DNA from: Anaerolineae bacterium
GTDB taxonomy: Bacteria > Chloroflexota > Anaerolineae > SpSt-600
Length of the DNA stretch: 64,000 bases
Assembly: GCA_025062375.1 (NCBI GenBank)
Contig: JANXAG010000005.1
Location: 16,373-80,372 of the forward strand
Direction: 5' to 3'
Part shown: positions 41,124 to 50,269 of the stretch, piece by piece
Layout: every line of letters begins with the position of its first letter
Numbering within the stretch: the stretch's first letter is position 1
Program-made: the position numbers and the translations under genes
Notes under the pieces: generated by a model
The model's database searches: none
What the model was told of the DNA's origin: nothing
Seen by the model: only the letters and a program-made list of their open reading frames with translations

Positions 41124-41888
41124 ATGCGTCTCAAAGACCGCGTTGCTCTGATTACTGGTGGAGCTATGGGCATAGGTCAGGCCACTGCTTTCCGCTTTGC
41201 CGAGGAAGGAGCGGTGGTTATCATCTGCGATGTGAATGAGGAGGCAGGCCGCCGAACAGCGGTGGATTTGGGAGATGAAACCCGTTTTTACAAAGTAGAT
41301 GTTACTGACAGGAAAGCGGTTCAGGCCTGGGTAGACGACGTTGTCGCCCGATACGGCAGGGTTGATATACTTGTGAACAATGCCGGTATCCTCCGGGATG
41401 CCCTGCTGGTGAAATACAAAGATGGTCAAGTGGTAAGTCAGATGTCCGAAGAGGACTTCGATCGGGTAATTGCTGTTAACCTTAAGGGAGTTTTCAACTG
41501 TACTCAGGCCGTTGTGCCTTACATGATCCGGCAAGGCGGAGGGGTCATCCTCAATGCTTCCTCGGTTGTAGGAATAGATGGTAATTTTGGTCAAACCAAT
41601 TACGTTGCTTCCAAAGCTGGTGTTATCGGGATGACCAGGGTCTGGGCCAGGGAACTGGGAAGATACAACATCCGGGTTAACGCGGTAGCACCGGGCTTTA
41701 TTCTGACCGATATGGTCCGCCAGATGCCGGAAAAAATCCTGGAACTTATGAAAAGCCGTATCCCCCTGGGCCGTCTGGGCGATCCACGGGATGTTGCTAA
41801 CGCCTACCTGTTCCTGGCTTCTGATGAAGCCTCTTACATAACCGGTGCTGTGCTAAGGGTAGATGGGGGAATCGTGGTAGGCACCTGA
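41124..41888 (+). CDS. Short-chain dehydrogenase/reductase (FabG-like)
   Basis: This 254-residue classical SDR has the cofactor loop TGGAMGIG (near residues 10-17), an acidic residue after strand 2 (CDVNEE, suggesting NAD preference), NNAG, the catalytic Ser-Tyr-Lys in NASSVVGIDGNFGQTNYVASKAG, and the VNAVAPGFILTDM and ITGAVLRVDGG segments. It resembles 3-oxoacyl-ACP reductases and 3-hydroxyacyl-CoA dehydrogenases. ATG 41124 follows GAGGAGGTAAG. It is the first gene of the run downstream of the SARP repeats, so it may oxidise or reduce a hydroxyacyl-CoA here. Confidence 0.9.
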   Translation: MRLKDRVALITGGAMGIGQATAFRFAEEGAVVIICDVNEEAGRRTAVDLGDETRFYKVDVTDRKAVQAWVDDVVARYGRVDILVNNAGILRDALLVKYKDGQVVSQMSEEDFDRVIAVNLKGVFNCTQAVVPYMIRQGGGVILNASSVVGIDGNFGQTNYVASKAGVIGMTRVWARELGRYNIRVNAVAPGFILTDMVRQMPEKILELMKSRIPLGRLGDPRDVANAYLFLASDEASYITGAVLRVDGGIVVGT

Positions 41889-41898
41889 AGGAGGAAGA

Positions 41899-43425
41899 AT
41901 GATTGTTGGTGACTGGCTCGGACGCCGGGAACTACTTACCCCCAACAAGGTTGCCCTGATAGATACGCTGAAGGGCCATCGTCCCATAACTTATCGAGAA
42001 TGGAGCCGAACGGTTAACCGCACCGCCCGTTTCCTTCAGGAGCGTTTTGGAGTTCGCAAAGGCGATAGAGTGGCTATCCTGGCTCACAATTGTGTGGAGT
42101 ATTTAGATCTCTGGTTTGCTCTGGGCCGTATCGGTGGAATTATGCAGACTCTGAACTGGCGCCTTACCCCTTACGAGCTGGAAAGCCTGTTGGTTGATGG
42201 GAGGCCAGTAGCCCTGGTCTACGGAAGCGAATTCACCTCCCAGGTCAATGCCCTGCGGGGCAAAGTGCCTGAACTCCGTTATTACATCGCCCTCGGGGAA
42301 AAGGCAGCCCCAGATGATGTGGCCTTTTCTGAACGCGAATCCTTCTCAGACCATCCTCTTCCAGAAATAGACCTGGATTGGAATGATCCGTGGGTTATTT
42401 GCTACACCGGCGGGACCACAGGTTTTCCGAAAGGAGCTGTTCTAACTCACCTTTCCATCACAGCTAACGCCGTTAACACTATTGTCTCATGGGGTCTTAC
42501 CCCCGATGATGTGGCAATCCTGAATGCTCCCCTCTTCCACACAGGTGGCCTGAACGTCTTTACCGCTCCTCTCGTTTATATCGGAGGCACTAGTATTGTC
42601 TGCAAAACCTTTGATCCCGACCAGGTGTTTGACCTAATCCGTGATGCAGGGGTGACAGTGTTCTTCGGTGTTCCTACAATGTTCATTATGCTTCAGCAGC
42701 ATCCGCGATGGGAAGAAGCCGATTTTTCTCGCCTCAAAATTGTGATAAGCGGCGGCGCGCCCTGCCCGATGTCCGTATTTGAGAAGTTCTGGGAGCGAGG
42801 GGTTAATTTCAAGACAGGCTATGGCCTTACTGAGGCCGGCCCTAATACCTTCTGGCTCCCTCCGGAAGATGTCCGACGCAAGCCTGGTTCTGTGGGTTTT
42901 CCTCTCTTCCATATTGACTTGAAAATAGTGCGGAGCGATGGAACCGAATGCGGTCCAGAAGAAGTAGGAGAACTGCTCATCCGTGGGCCTCATGTCTGCG
43001 CTGGTTACTGGAATAACCCTGAAGCTACAGCTCAGGCTTTTCGGGATGGGTGGCTTTACACTGGCGACCTGGCTAAACGTGATGCTGAAGGCTATTACTA
43101 CATAGTTGGGCGAATCAAGGACATGTTCATTTCCGGAGGCGAAAACGTTTATCCTGCCGAAGTTGAAAGCGTCCTCCATGCCCATCCAGCAGTAGCTGAA
43201 GCCGCAGTCATAGGAGTACCCGACCCCAAATGGGGAGAAGTGGGCCGGGCTATTGTAGCCCTTCGCCCTGGTTTCTCCGTCACTGAAGAAGAACTAATAG
43301 CTTTCTGCCGGGAGCGATTGGCCAGCTACAAAGTTCCCAAGTCTTTCGTCTTTTTGGAAGCTTTGCCCAAAACAGGAGCAGGCAAAATAGATAAGGAGCG
43401 TCTGAAAAAGGAATACGGCTCATAG
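41899..43425 (+). CDS. AMP-forming acyl-CoA ligase 1
   Basis: This 508-residue ANL-family enzyme activates a carboxylic acid to its CoA ester through an acyl-AMP. Motifs are CYTGGTTGFPKGAVLTH (phosphate loop), YGLTEAGPNTFW (acyl-AMP binding), GWLYTGDLAKRDAEGYYYIVGRIKDMF (hinge Asp and Arg) and the C-terminal Lys in KTGAGKIDKERL. All catalytic residues are present. It has paralogues at 45255 and 47871 in the same operon. The substrate pocket cannot be assigned, but the type resembles medium/long-chain or aromatic acid ligases. Confidence 0.93.
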   Translation: MIVGDWLGRRELLTPNKVALIDTLKGHRPITYREWSRTVNRTARFLQERFGVRKGDRVAILAHNCVEYLDLWFALGRIGGIMQTLNWRLTPYELESLLVDGRPVALVYGSEFTSQVNALRGKVPELRYYIALGEKAAPDDVAFSERESFSDHPLPEIDLDWNDPWVICYTGGTTGFPKGAVLTHLSITANAVNTIVSWGLTPDDVAILNAPLFHTGGLNVFTAPLVYIGGTSIVCKTFDPDQVFDLIRDAGVTVFFGVPTMFIMLQQHPRWEEADFSRLKIVISGGAPCPMSVFEKFWERGVNFKTGYGLTEAGPNTFWLPPEDVRRKPGSVGFPLFHIDLKIVRSDGTECGPEEVGELLIRGPHVCAGYWNNPEATAQAFRDGWLYTGDLAKRDAEGYYYIVGRIKDMFISGGENVYPAEVESVLHAHPAVAEAAVIGVPDPKWGEVGRAIVALRPGFSVTEEELIAFCRERLASYKVPKSFVFLEALPKTGAGKIDKERLKKEYGS

Positions 43426-43439
43426 ACAAGGAGGTCTAA

Positions 43440-44246
43440 ATGCCAAGGATGAAGGTGAACGACATAGAAGTTGCGTATGAAGTGACCGGGGACGGTCATC
43501 CACTGGTTTTAATTACCGGTGTTGGTTACGGACGTTGGTTCTGGCACAAGATTGTGCCTGACCTTGCAAAACATTTTAAGGTGATTACCTTCGACAACCG
43601 GGGGGCAGGCGAAAGCGATAAGCCCCCGGGCCCCTACACTACGAAGATGATGGCTGCTGACACCGCAGGGCTCCTGGATGGCCTCGGAATTAGCAAGGCT
43701 TATGTAATGGGTCACTCCCTTGGAGGGTTCATTGCCCAGGAATTAGCTTTAGCCAGGCCAGAGCTGGTAGAAAAGCTGGTTCTGGCTTCCACCACCTACG
43801 GAGGCCCCAATGTTATCCCCATTACCCCGGAAGCCCTTGAAGTTTTGACCAAGCGAGATGGTGATCCAGTAGAATTGGTCCATAGAGGAATCAAGGTAGC
43901 TTGTGCTCCTGGTTTCGCTGAGCGCCATCCAGAAATAGTCAAAGAACTCCTGGAGTACCGTCTGACCAATCCTGTGCCGCCGGCTCAGTATCAGGCTCAG
44001 GTTATGGCTGGCGCCACCCATAACGCTGAAGATCGCATTTCACAAATCACTTGTCCTGTGCTGATTCTCTTCGGCGAACATGATAAAGTGGTCCCTCCTG
44101 GCAATGCAGAGCTTCTGGCCAGAAAGCTTCCCAACGCTCGGGTGAAAATCATCCCCAATACAGGCCACATCTTTCCCATAGAAGACCCGCAAGCTACTAT
44201 AAGGGCTTTACTGGAGTTCCTGAAACCCGATGTGGAGGCTGGCTAA
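43440..44246 (+). CDS. Alpha/beta-hydrolase 1 (PcaD-like)
   Basis: This 268-residue alpha/beta-hydrolase has the nucleophile elbow GHSLGG (Ser near residue 92), Asp in FGEHDKVVPP and His in NTGHIFPIED, a complete triad. The N-terminal FDNRGAGESDKPPGPYT matches the oxyanion-region pattern of the 3-oxoadipate enol-lactonase/haloperoxidase group. It is closely related in its first 110 residues to the hydrolase at 50269, so the pair arose by duplication. It lies between acyl-CoA ligase 1 and the KAS III-like gene (1-base overlap). Ester, lactone or C-C hydrolysis are all possible. Confidence 0.88.
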   Translation: MPRMKVNDIEVAYEVTGDGHPLVLITGVGYGRWFWHKIVPDLAKHFKVITFDNRGAGESDKPPGPYTTKMMAADTAGLLDGLGISKAYVMGHSLGGFIAQELALARPELVEKLVLASTTYGGPNVIPITPEALEVLTKRDGDPVELVHRGIKVACAPGFAERHPEIVKELLEYRLTNPVPPAQYQAQVMAGATHNAEDRISQITCPVLILFGEHDKVVPPGNAELLARKLPNARVKIIPNTGHIFPIEDPQATIRALLEFLKPDVEAG

Positions 44247-45238
44247 TGCGTCATGTGCGTATCGTTGCCACCGGAAGTTATGTGCCTGAAAGAGTGGTAA
44301 CCAACGAAGAGATAGACGAAATACTGGGCGAGAAAACCAGTGACTGGCTTATAGAAAACGTGGGCATCCGCCAGCGCCATTGGATGACCCCTGATCAAAC
44401 CACTTCTGATCTGGTGGTGGAGGCTTCCAAGAGAGCACTGGAACGGGCTGGCATTCGCCCTGAAGACCTGGACCTCATTATAGTCTCCACCGACACCCCA
44501 GATTATATCTCCCCTTCCACTTCCGCGGTGGTGCAATATAAGCTGGGCGCAGTAAATGCTGGCTGCTGGGATGTAAACAGCGCTTGTGCTGGCTGGGTCA
44601 CTGCCCTGGATCAGGGTGCCCGCTACATAATGACCGAACCATCAATGCGCTACGTCTTAGTAGCGGGGGGCTATGGAATGAGCCGCTTCCTGGACTTTAA
44701 AGACAAGAAAACCGCTAACCTCTTTGCCGATGGAGCTGGGGCTGTAGTGCTCGGCCCGAGTCAGGAGCCAGGGTTCCTGGCGAGCCAGTTTCTGGCCAGA
44801 GGTGAATACCATGACGCCCTGGGCATTTACACCGGTGGGACTTTCAGACCCTGTACCCCGGAAAACCTGGAAAAGTATGGCCCTCCGCGAGTCCAATTCA
44901 TCAAAAAATTCCCCCGCACCTTTAACACCGAGTATTGGCCATGGCTCATCCAGAAAGCTCTGGAAAAGGCAGGCCTCACTGTAGAAGATGTGAGCCTCTT
45001 CCTCTTCACCCAGCTCAACCTGCGCACTATTGAATTGATGATGCAAATTTTGGGTCAACCGATGGAGAAAACCCACTGGATAATGGACAAATGGGGCTAT
45101 ACAGGCTCGCCCTGTGTGGCAATGGCGCTGGATGATTTAATCAATCAGGGGCGAGGACCCAAACCAGGAGATATCATTGTCTTCTGCACCAGCGGCGGTG
45201 GTATCACGATGGCTGCCTCTGTGTGGCGGTGGATATAA
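44246..45238 (+). CDS. KAS III-like (FabH superfamily) enzyme with altered active site
   Basis: This 330-residue thiolase-fold protein is of the FabH type. It has IVATGSYVPERVVTNEEI, TSDWLIENVGIRQRHW, the nucleophile Cys114 in DVNSACAGW, and GGGITMAASVWRW at the end. In FabH the triad is completed by His in PHQAN and Asn in HGNTSA. Here the aligned positions are Thr255 (FTQLNLRTI) and Tyr285 (KWGYTGSPC). Decarboxylative condensation needs that His/Asn pair, so the enzyme probably does other chemistry, such as acyl transfer or thiolase-like condensation/cleavage. It sits within the ligase/hydrolase operon with an SDR and MaoC protein. Confidence 0.85.
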   Translation: MRHVRIVATGSYVPERVVTNEEIDEILGEKTSDWLIENVGIRQRHWMTPDQTTSDLVVEASKRALERAGIRPEDLDLIIVSTDTPDYISPSTSAVVQYKLGAVNAGCWDVNSACAGWVTALDQGARYIMTEPSMRYVLVAGGYGMSRFLDFKDKKTANLFADGAGAVVLGPSQEPGFLASQFLARGEYHDALGIYTGGTFRPCTPENLEKYGPPRVQFIKKFPRTFNTEYWPWLIQKALEKAGLTVEDVSLFLFTQLNLRTIELMMQILGQPMEKTHWIMDKWGYTGSPCVAMALDDLINQGRGPKPGDIIVFCTSGGGITMAASVWRWI

Positions 45239-45254
45239 CGGGGGAGAAAATTCC

Positions 45255-46805
45255 ATGTATGTGGGAGATTACCTCGGCCGAAGAGCTATTTACAGCCCGG
45301 ATAAGGTGGCTATAATTGATGCCGGAAAACAACCTCCATGGCGCCTCACCTATCGCCAACTTAATGAACGAGCTAATCGCTTCGCTAACTGGCTCCGCAG
45401 TTCAGCAGGAATCAAAAAGGGCGATAGGGTAGCTATTCTGGCCCGGGATGGGGTAGAACACCTGGACTGCTTTTTCGCCTGCTCCAAACTTGGCGCCATT
45501 CACACCGCTCTCAACTGGCGTCTCCATTGGCGAGAACTGGTAGAAATAATCCGCAAAACTACTCCCACCGTTCTTATTTACTCCGGCGACTTCCGGGATA
45601 ACGTTGCTCAGCTTCAGGCTGCGATTCAGGGCACAGAATATGCTATACGTTACTACCTCCATATAGAAGGTGAAGGTATAGAGGGAAGCTTGCATTTTGA
45701 AACCACACTCCAGAGCAGCCCTGCGCAGCCTGTTACCTGCGAAACCGTGGAAGCTGAGGACATCGTCGCTCTGATCTTCACAGGAGGCACCACGGGCTTT
45801 CCTAAAGCCGCTCAAATTTCCCACCGGATGATAGCCTGGAACACTCTCAATACCATCATTCATGACCTCACCCACAATGACATTTACCTTAACGTCTTCC
45901 CCATGTTCCACACGGGGGGCCTTTTTGTCTATACCCTGCCACAAATCATCATGGGCGGCACCACCATCCTGATCCGCCAGTTTGATCCGGCTCTTGTGCT
46001 CAGGCTGATAGAACAGGAAAAGGTTACCGTCTTTGCTGCTGTGCCCACGATGTATCAAATGATGGCTCAGGCCCCGAACTGGGAAGAAGCTGACCTTTCC
46101 TCCCTCAGGTTCTGCACCAGTGGTGGGGCTCCTCTGCCTGTGCCGCTGATAGAAAAATACACACGCGAAAAAGGAATCCGCTTTAAACAGGGTTTTGGGA
46201 TGACAGAATTCGGCCCTGGAGTTTTCGCTTTAGCTCCCGAAGATGCCATCCGTAAGGCCGGCTCTATTGGGCGCCCGAACTTTTTCGTGGACGTTCGCAT
46301 CGTTGATGATGAAAACCGTCCCTTAGGCCCTAACCAAATTGGGGAACTGGTGCTTAAAGGCCCCTCCATATGCTCTGGCTATTTTGGTGACCCCGAAGCC
46401 ACAGCCAATATGCTGGATGAAGAAGGCTGGTTCCACACGGGCGACCTCGCCTATTATGATGAGGAGTGGTATTTTTACATCGTAGATCGCAAGAAAGACA
46501 TGTTCATCTCAGGCGGGGAAAATGTTTACCCGGTGGAGATAGAAAAAGTCCTCTACGAACATCCGGCCGTGCACATGTGCGCTGTCATTGGCGTGCCAGA
46601 CCCCAAATGGGGGGAAGTTGGGTTGGCCTGCGTTGTCCTGAAGCCCGGAACAACGGCCACCGAGGAAGAGCTCATCGCCTTTCTCAGGGAGCGCCTGGCC
46701 AGCTACAAAGTCCCCAAGCGAATAGTGTTTATGGATAGCCTTCCTATTTCAGCAGCAGGCAAAATCCTTAAGAGAGAACTGCGAAAACAATTTGCTGGAG
46801 AATAG
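45255..46805 (+). CDS. AMP-forming acyl-CoA ligase 2
   Basis: This 516-residue ANL enzyme, from ATG 45255 after GGGGAGAAAA (an in-frame ATG at 45177 lies inside the previous gene), has FTGGTTGFPKAAQISH, QGFGMTEFGPGVF, GWFHTGDLAYYDEEWYFYIVDRKKDMF and the catalytic Lys in AAGKILKREL. It is a clear paralogue of the ligases at 41899 and 47871; the N-terminal YVGDYLGRRAIYSPDKVAIID corresponds to IVGDWLGRRELLTPNKVALID in ligase 1. Three related but non-identical ligases suggest several related acids or sequential intermediates. Confidence 0.93.
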   Translation: MYVGDYLGRRAIYSPDKVAIIDAGKQPPWRLTYRQLNERANRFANWLRSSAGIKKGDRVAILARDGVEHLDCFFACSKLGAIHTALNWRLHWRELVEIIRKTTPTVLIYSGDFRDNVAQLQAAIQGTEYAIRYYLHIEGEGIEGSLHFETTLQSSPAQPVTCETVEAEDIVALIFTGGTTGFPKAAQISHRMIAWNTLNTIIHDLTHNDIYLNVFPMFHTGGLFVYTLPQIIMGGTTILIRQFDPALVLRLIEQEKVTVFAAVPTMYQMMAQAPNWEEADLSSLRFCTSGGAPLPVPLIEKYTREKGIRFKQGFGMTEFGPGVFALAPEDAIRKAGSIGRPNFFVDVRIVDDENRPLGPNQIGELVLKGPSICSGYFGDPEATANMLDEEGWFHTGDLAYYDEEWYFYIVDRKKDMFISGGENVYPVEIEKVLYEHPAVHMCAVIGVPDPKWGEVGLACVVLKPGTTATEEELIAFLRERLASYKVPKRIVFMDSLPISAAGKILKRELRKQFAGE

Positions 46806-46813
46806 GAGGTAAT

Positions 46814-47866
46814 ATGCCTCACCTGGAAGGGATTAAATCTCAGATAATTCAAACTTCCCGGCTCAAGATGCACGTTCTTACAGCGGGACCAGATGACGGC
46901 ACCCCGGTCATTTTTATCCACGGCAATGGGGCGTCGTCTACATTCTGGGAGGAAACGATGGTTTCTCTCCCGCCTGGCTTCCGAGCTATAGCCCCCGATA
47001 TGCGCGGATACGGGGAAACAGAACCTGCGCCAATAGATGCTACTCTCGGTCTGGGGGATATGGTGGAGGACATCCGCTCCCTGGTAGAAGCAATGGGAAT
47101 TAAGAAGTTCCATATCGTTGGCCACTCCATGGGGGGCGGAATCGCCATGAAATATGCCATCGCTTACCCTCAAGACCTTCTATCCATGACCCTAGTGGCA
47201 ACAATGTCTCCTTACGGCTACAGTGGTAGCAAGGATGTAGATGGAACCCCATGTTACGACGATGGCGCTCCGGCTGGGGCAGGCAGCGTTAACCCTGAAT
47301 TCGTCCGGCTCCTCAAGGAAAAAGACCGCAGCACCGATAACCCTATGTCTCCCCGCAACGTGCTGCGCCAGTTTTACTTTAAACCGCCCTTCATTCCAGC
47401 GCGGGAGGAAGAGCTCCTCGAGGCTTTGCTTTCAATGCGAATAGGTGAGGACTGGTATCCGGGCAATTTTGTCCCCTCCCCTCACTGGCCTGGGGTCGCC
47501 CCTGGAAACCGAGGTGTCATAAACGCCATTAGCCGAAAATACTTCGACGCAAGCGGTATAGTTGAAATCCAGCCCAAACCTCCGGTGCTCTGGGTCCGAG
47601 GTGCCGATGATCTGGTAATTTCCAATAGCGCCATGTGGGATATTGCCACCCTGGGAGCACTGGGCTTTGTCCCTGGATGGCCAGGTCCCCAGGAATGCCC
47701 TCCCCAACCGATGTTGGATCAAATTAGGGCGGTTTTGGACCGATACAGGGCTAACGGAGGCTACTACCGGGAAGTGGTCATCCCCGACTGCGGCCATACA
47801 CCTTTCATAGAAAAGCCAGAAGAATTCAACGCCATCTTCCATAGATTTCTGATGGGGGAGGAGTAG
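46814..47866 (+). CDS. Alpha/beta-hydrolase 2
   Basis: This 350-residue alpha/beta-hydrolase is longer than its two paralogues because of an inserted cap region (residues about 135-230). The triad is intact: GHSMGG (nucleophile Ser), Asp in RGADDLVIS and His in DCGHTPFIEKP. N-terminal IFIHGNGASSTFWEE supplies the oxyanion hole. It lies 8 bp behind ligase 2 and 4 bp before ligase 3, so ligase and hydrolase genes alternate. The substrate is unknown. Confidence 0.87.
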   Translation: MPHLEGIKSQIIQTSRLKMHVLTAGPDDGTPVIFIHGNGASSTFWEETMVSLPPGFRAIAPDMRGYGETEPAPIDATLGLGDMVEDIRSLVEAMGIKKFHIVGHSMGGGIAMKYAIAYPQDLLSMTLVATMSPYGYSGSKDVDGTPCYDDGAPAGAGSVNPEFVRLLKEKDRSTDNPMSPRNVLRQFYFKPPFIPAREEELLEALLSMRIGEDWYPGNFVPSPHWPGVAPGNRGVINAISRKYFDASGIVEIQPKPPVLWVRGADDLVISNSAMWDIATLGALGFVPGWPGPQECPPQPMLDQIRAVLDRYRANGGYYREVVIPDCGHTPFIEKPEEFNAIFHRFLMGEE

Positions 47867-47870
47867 CAAA

Positions 47871-49394
47871 ATGTATACCTTTGACTGGTTGGCGAAACGG
47901 GCAGAGCTTTCACCCAACAAAGTAGCCCTGGTGGATGCGGCAACAGGCCGCCGATGGACCTACGCCCAGTTTAACGAGCGCGCCAGCCGCTTCGCAGAGT
48001 TCCTCAGGGATGAGTGGAAAATCAAGGAAGGTGAGCGGGTAGCCATCCTGGCTTACAATTCTTCCGATTACTTTGAAGTTCTCTACGGTTGCGCCAAAAT
48101 AGGGGCAATACTGGTCTGCCTTAACTGGCGGTTGGCTTTACCGGAGCTGGAGATAATCGTCAACGATGCTTCCCCTCGCGCCCTGATTTACGACCGGGAA
48201 TTTGCCGAAGCTGCCCATTACCTCAAAGAGCGCACAACGGCTAACCTGCTGATGGTATTGGGTGAGAAAGCCCCCGAAGGAGAATGGGCTTACGAAGAAG
48301 CACTGGCTCAAGCAAGCGGTCAACCCATCGTTATGCCCCCACGTTCTTTGAACGATGTATGGCATCTCCTTTACACTGCTGGCACCACGGGACGCCCCAA
48401 AGGCGTTATCCAGACTTTCGGGATGGTCTTCTACAATGCCGTCAATATTGGCATTGCCATTGACCTGACTTCGGAGGATGTAACCCTTAACGCCCTTCCC
48501 ACTTTCCACACTGGCGGCCTTAACCTCTATGCCAACCCAACCTTCCACGTGGGAGGCACTGCTATAATCCAGCGCACCTTTAACCCTGCTGAGACTTTGC
48601 GCCTTCTTTCCGAAGAGGCTACCGCCTTTTTTGGAGTGCCTGCAATGTACCTTTTCATGAGCCAGCACCCAGACTTTGATAAATACGACCTTTCCCGCGT
48701 CCGCTCCTGGGCTTGCGGCGGTGCTCCAATGCCGGTCCATCTCCTCCACTGGTATGCTGAACGGGGCATTATAATCCAACAAGGCTTCGGCATGACGGAA
48801 ACCGGGCCCACAGTTTTCCTGATCGATAAAGAGCACGCTATCTCCAAAGCGGGTTCAGTTGGCAAACCTCAAATGCATGTAATGGTGCGGATCGTGGACC
48901 GGGAAGGGCGTGATGTGCCACCAGGAGAGGTCGGGGAGCTGTGGATCAAGGGACCAGGTGTTACTCCGGGCTACTGGCAGCAGCCAGAAATAACCGCTGA
49001 ATCTTTTACAGATGGATGGCTCCATTCCGGAGACCTGGCCAGGGTTGACGAGGACGGATTTTACTACATCGTCGATCGCCTGAAGGACATGTATATTTCC
49101 GGCGGAGAAAACGTTTACCCCGCTGAAGTGGAAAACGTCCTCTACCAGATGGAACAAATAGCTGAAGTGGCTGTCATCGGGGTGCCGGACCCCAAATGGG
49201 GTGAAGTGGGGAAAGCTATTGTGGTCGTTAAGCCTGGCTATACCCTCACCGAGGAAGAAGTCCTTCGCTTCTGCGAAGGGAAAATTGCCCGCTACAAGAT
49301 CCCCAAATACGTGGTCTTTGTGGATAGACTTCCCCGCAATCCAGCGGGCAAAGTCCTGAAAACCGAGCTTCGCAAGAGGTTTGGCACAGCATGA
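47871..49394 (+). CDS. AMP-forming acyl-CoA ligase 3
   Basis: This 507-residue ANL enzyme has YTAGTTGRPKGVIQTF (the usual second Gly is Ala), QQGFGMTETGPTVF, GWLHSGDLARVDEDGFYYIVDRLKDMY and the catalytic Lys in PAGKVLKTEL. It is the most divergent of the three ligases in the phosphate loop. Its stop overlaps the MaoC-type gene by ATGA. Confidence 0.93.
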   Translation: MYTFDWLAKRAELSPNKVALVDAATGRRWTYAQFNERASRFAEFLRDEWKIKEGERVAILAYNSSDYFEVLYGCAKIGAILVCLNWRLALPELEIIVNDASPRALIYDREFAEAAHYLKERTTANLLMVLGEKAPEGEWAYEEALAQASGQPIVMPPRSLNDVWHLLYTAGTTGRPKGVIQTFGMVFYNAVNIGIAIDLTSEDVTLNALPTFHTGGLNLYANPTFHVGGTAIIQRTFNPAETLRLLSEEATAFFGVPAMYLFMSQHPDFDKYDLSRVRSWACGGAPMPVHLLHWYAERGIIIQQGFGMTETGPTVFLIDKEHAISKAGSVGKPQMHVMVRIVDREGRDVPPGEVGELWIKGPGVTPGYWQQPEITAESFTDGWLHSGDLARVDEDGFYYIVDRLKDMYISGGENVYPAEVENVLYQMEQIAEVAVIGVPDPKWGEVGKAIVVVKPGYTLTEEEVLRFCEGKIARYKIPKYVVFVDRLPRNPAGKVLKTELRKRFGTA

Positions 49395-50269
49395 GGCTGG
49401 AAGTGGGCCAGAAAGCTGTATTTCAACGCCGACTTGCTCAGGAGGACTTCAACCGTTTCGCCTTACTGAGCGGCGATGATAATCCTATTCACACAGACCC
49501 CGACTTCGCCGCCAGAACTCGCTTCGGGAAGCCCGTCGCTCACGGAGCTTTCCTCTTCGGGCTGATCTCTTCTGCCCTGGGCACTTTGTTGCCAGGTCCC
49601 GGGACGCTAATTCTCTACCAGGAGCTTATGTTCCCTACCCCCACATACGCTGGGGAAGAAGTAACAGTGCAAGTAGAAGTCACCAGTATAGATTCAGAGA
49701 AAAACCAGGCCGAACTTGCGACCCTCATAATTCGGCCCAATGGGGAAATCGGATGCCAGGGTTTGGCCGTAGTCCACTTTGGCCCATCAAAAGGGTGGCC
49801 CAGAGTGGAAAGGGAAACTCCACCGTCGCCGCCCAGCGAAAGTGATTTCTTAAAGGGCTTCCGCCTGGGGGAAAAGGCTTGTCTTCAGCGCGCTTTCGCA
49901 TCCGGCGATATACGAACATATATTGAGCTAACGGGCGACTCTAACCCCATCTACACCGAAAGCGAATGGGCCTTCAAAAAAGGGCTGAACCGTCCCCTGC
50001 TCCCTGCCCCACTCCTGGGAGCTCTCTTCTCCTGCCTTCTCGGAGTGCACCTGCCGGGCTGGGGCACAAATTACCTTAAACAGCGCTTCCTTTTCCTGGA
50101 ACCCGCCTATCCGGATGAAGAACTCAAAGCCAAGGTGGAAATTGTGCGGTTGCGACCGGAAAAGGAGCTTATCAATTTGCGCACTACCTGCCTGAACTCA
50201 GATGGAAAAGTCATCTGTGATGGGGAAGCTCTGGTTTTGGTGCGCGATGTTAGAGCAAAGGAGGCTTAA
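49391..50269 (+). CDS. Fused double-hotdog MaoC-like enoyl-CoA hydratase
   Basis: This 292-residue protein contains two MaoC-type hotdog domains in one chain. The first (1-130) has the hydratase-2 motif GDDNPIHTDPDFAARTRFGKPVAHG with catalytic Asp29 and His34. The second (about 155-290) has GDSNPIYTESEWAFKKGLNRPLLP, where Asp183 is kept but the His is Tyr188. So one half is likely active and the other structural or substrate-binding, as in eukaryotic-type hydratase 2 pseudo-dimers. R-specific hydration of an enoyl-CoA is the expected reaction. It follows ligase 3 with an ATGA overlap and shares a stop/start with hydrolase 3. Confidence 0.87.
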   Translation: MRLEVGQKAVFQRRLAQEDFNRFALLSGDDNPIHTDPDFAARTRFGKPVAHGAFLFGLISSALGTLLPGPGTLILYQELMFPTPTYAGEEVTVQVEVTSIDSEKNQAELATLIIRPNGEIGCQGLAVVHFGPSKGWPRVERETPPSPPSESDFLKGFRLGEKACLQRAFASGDIRTYIELTGDSNPIYTESEWAFKKGLNRPLLPAPLLGALFSCLLGVHLPGWGTNYLKQRFLFLEPAYPDEELKAKVEIVRLRPEKELINLRTTCLNSDGKVICDGEALVLVRDVRAKEA

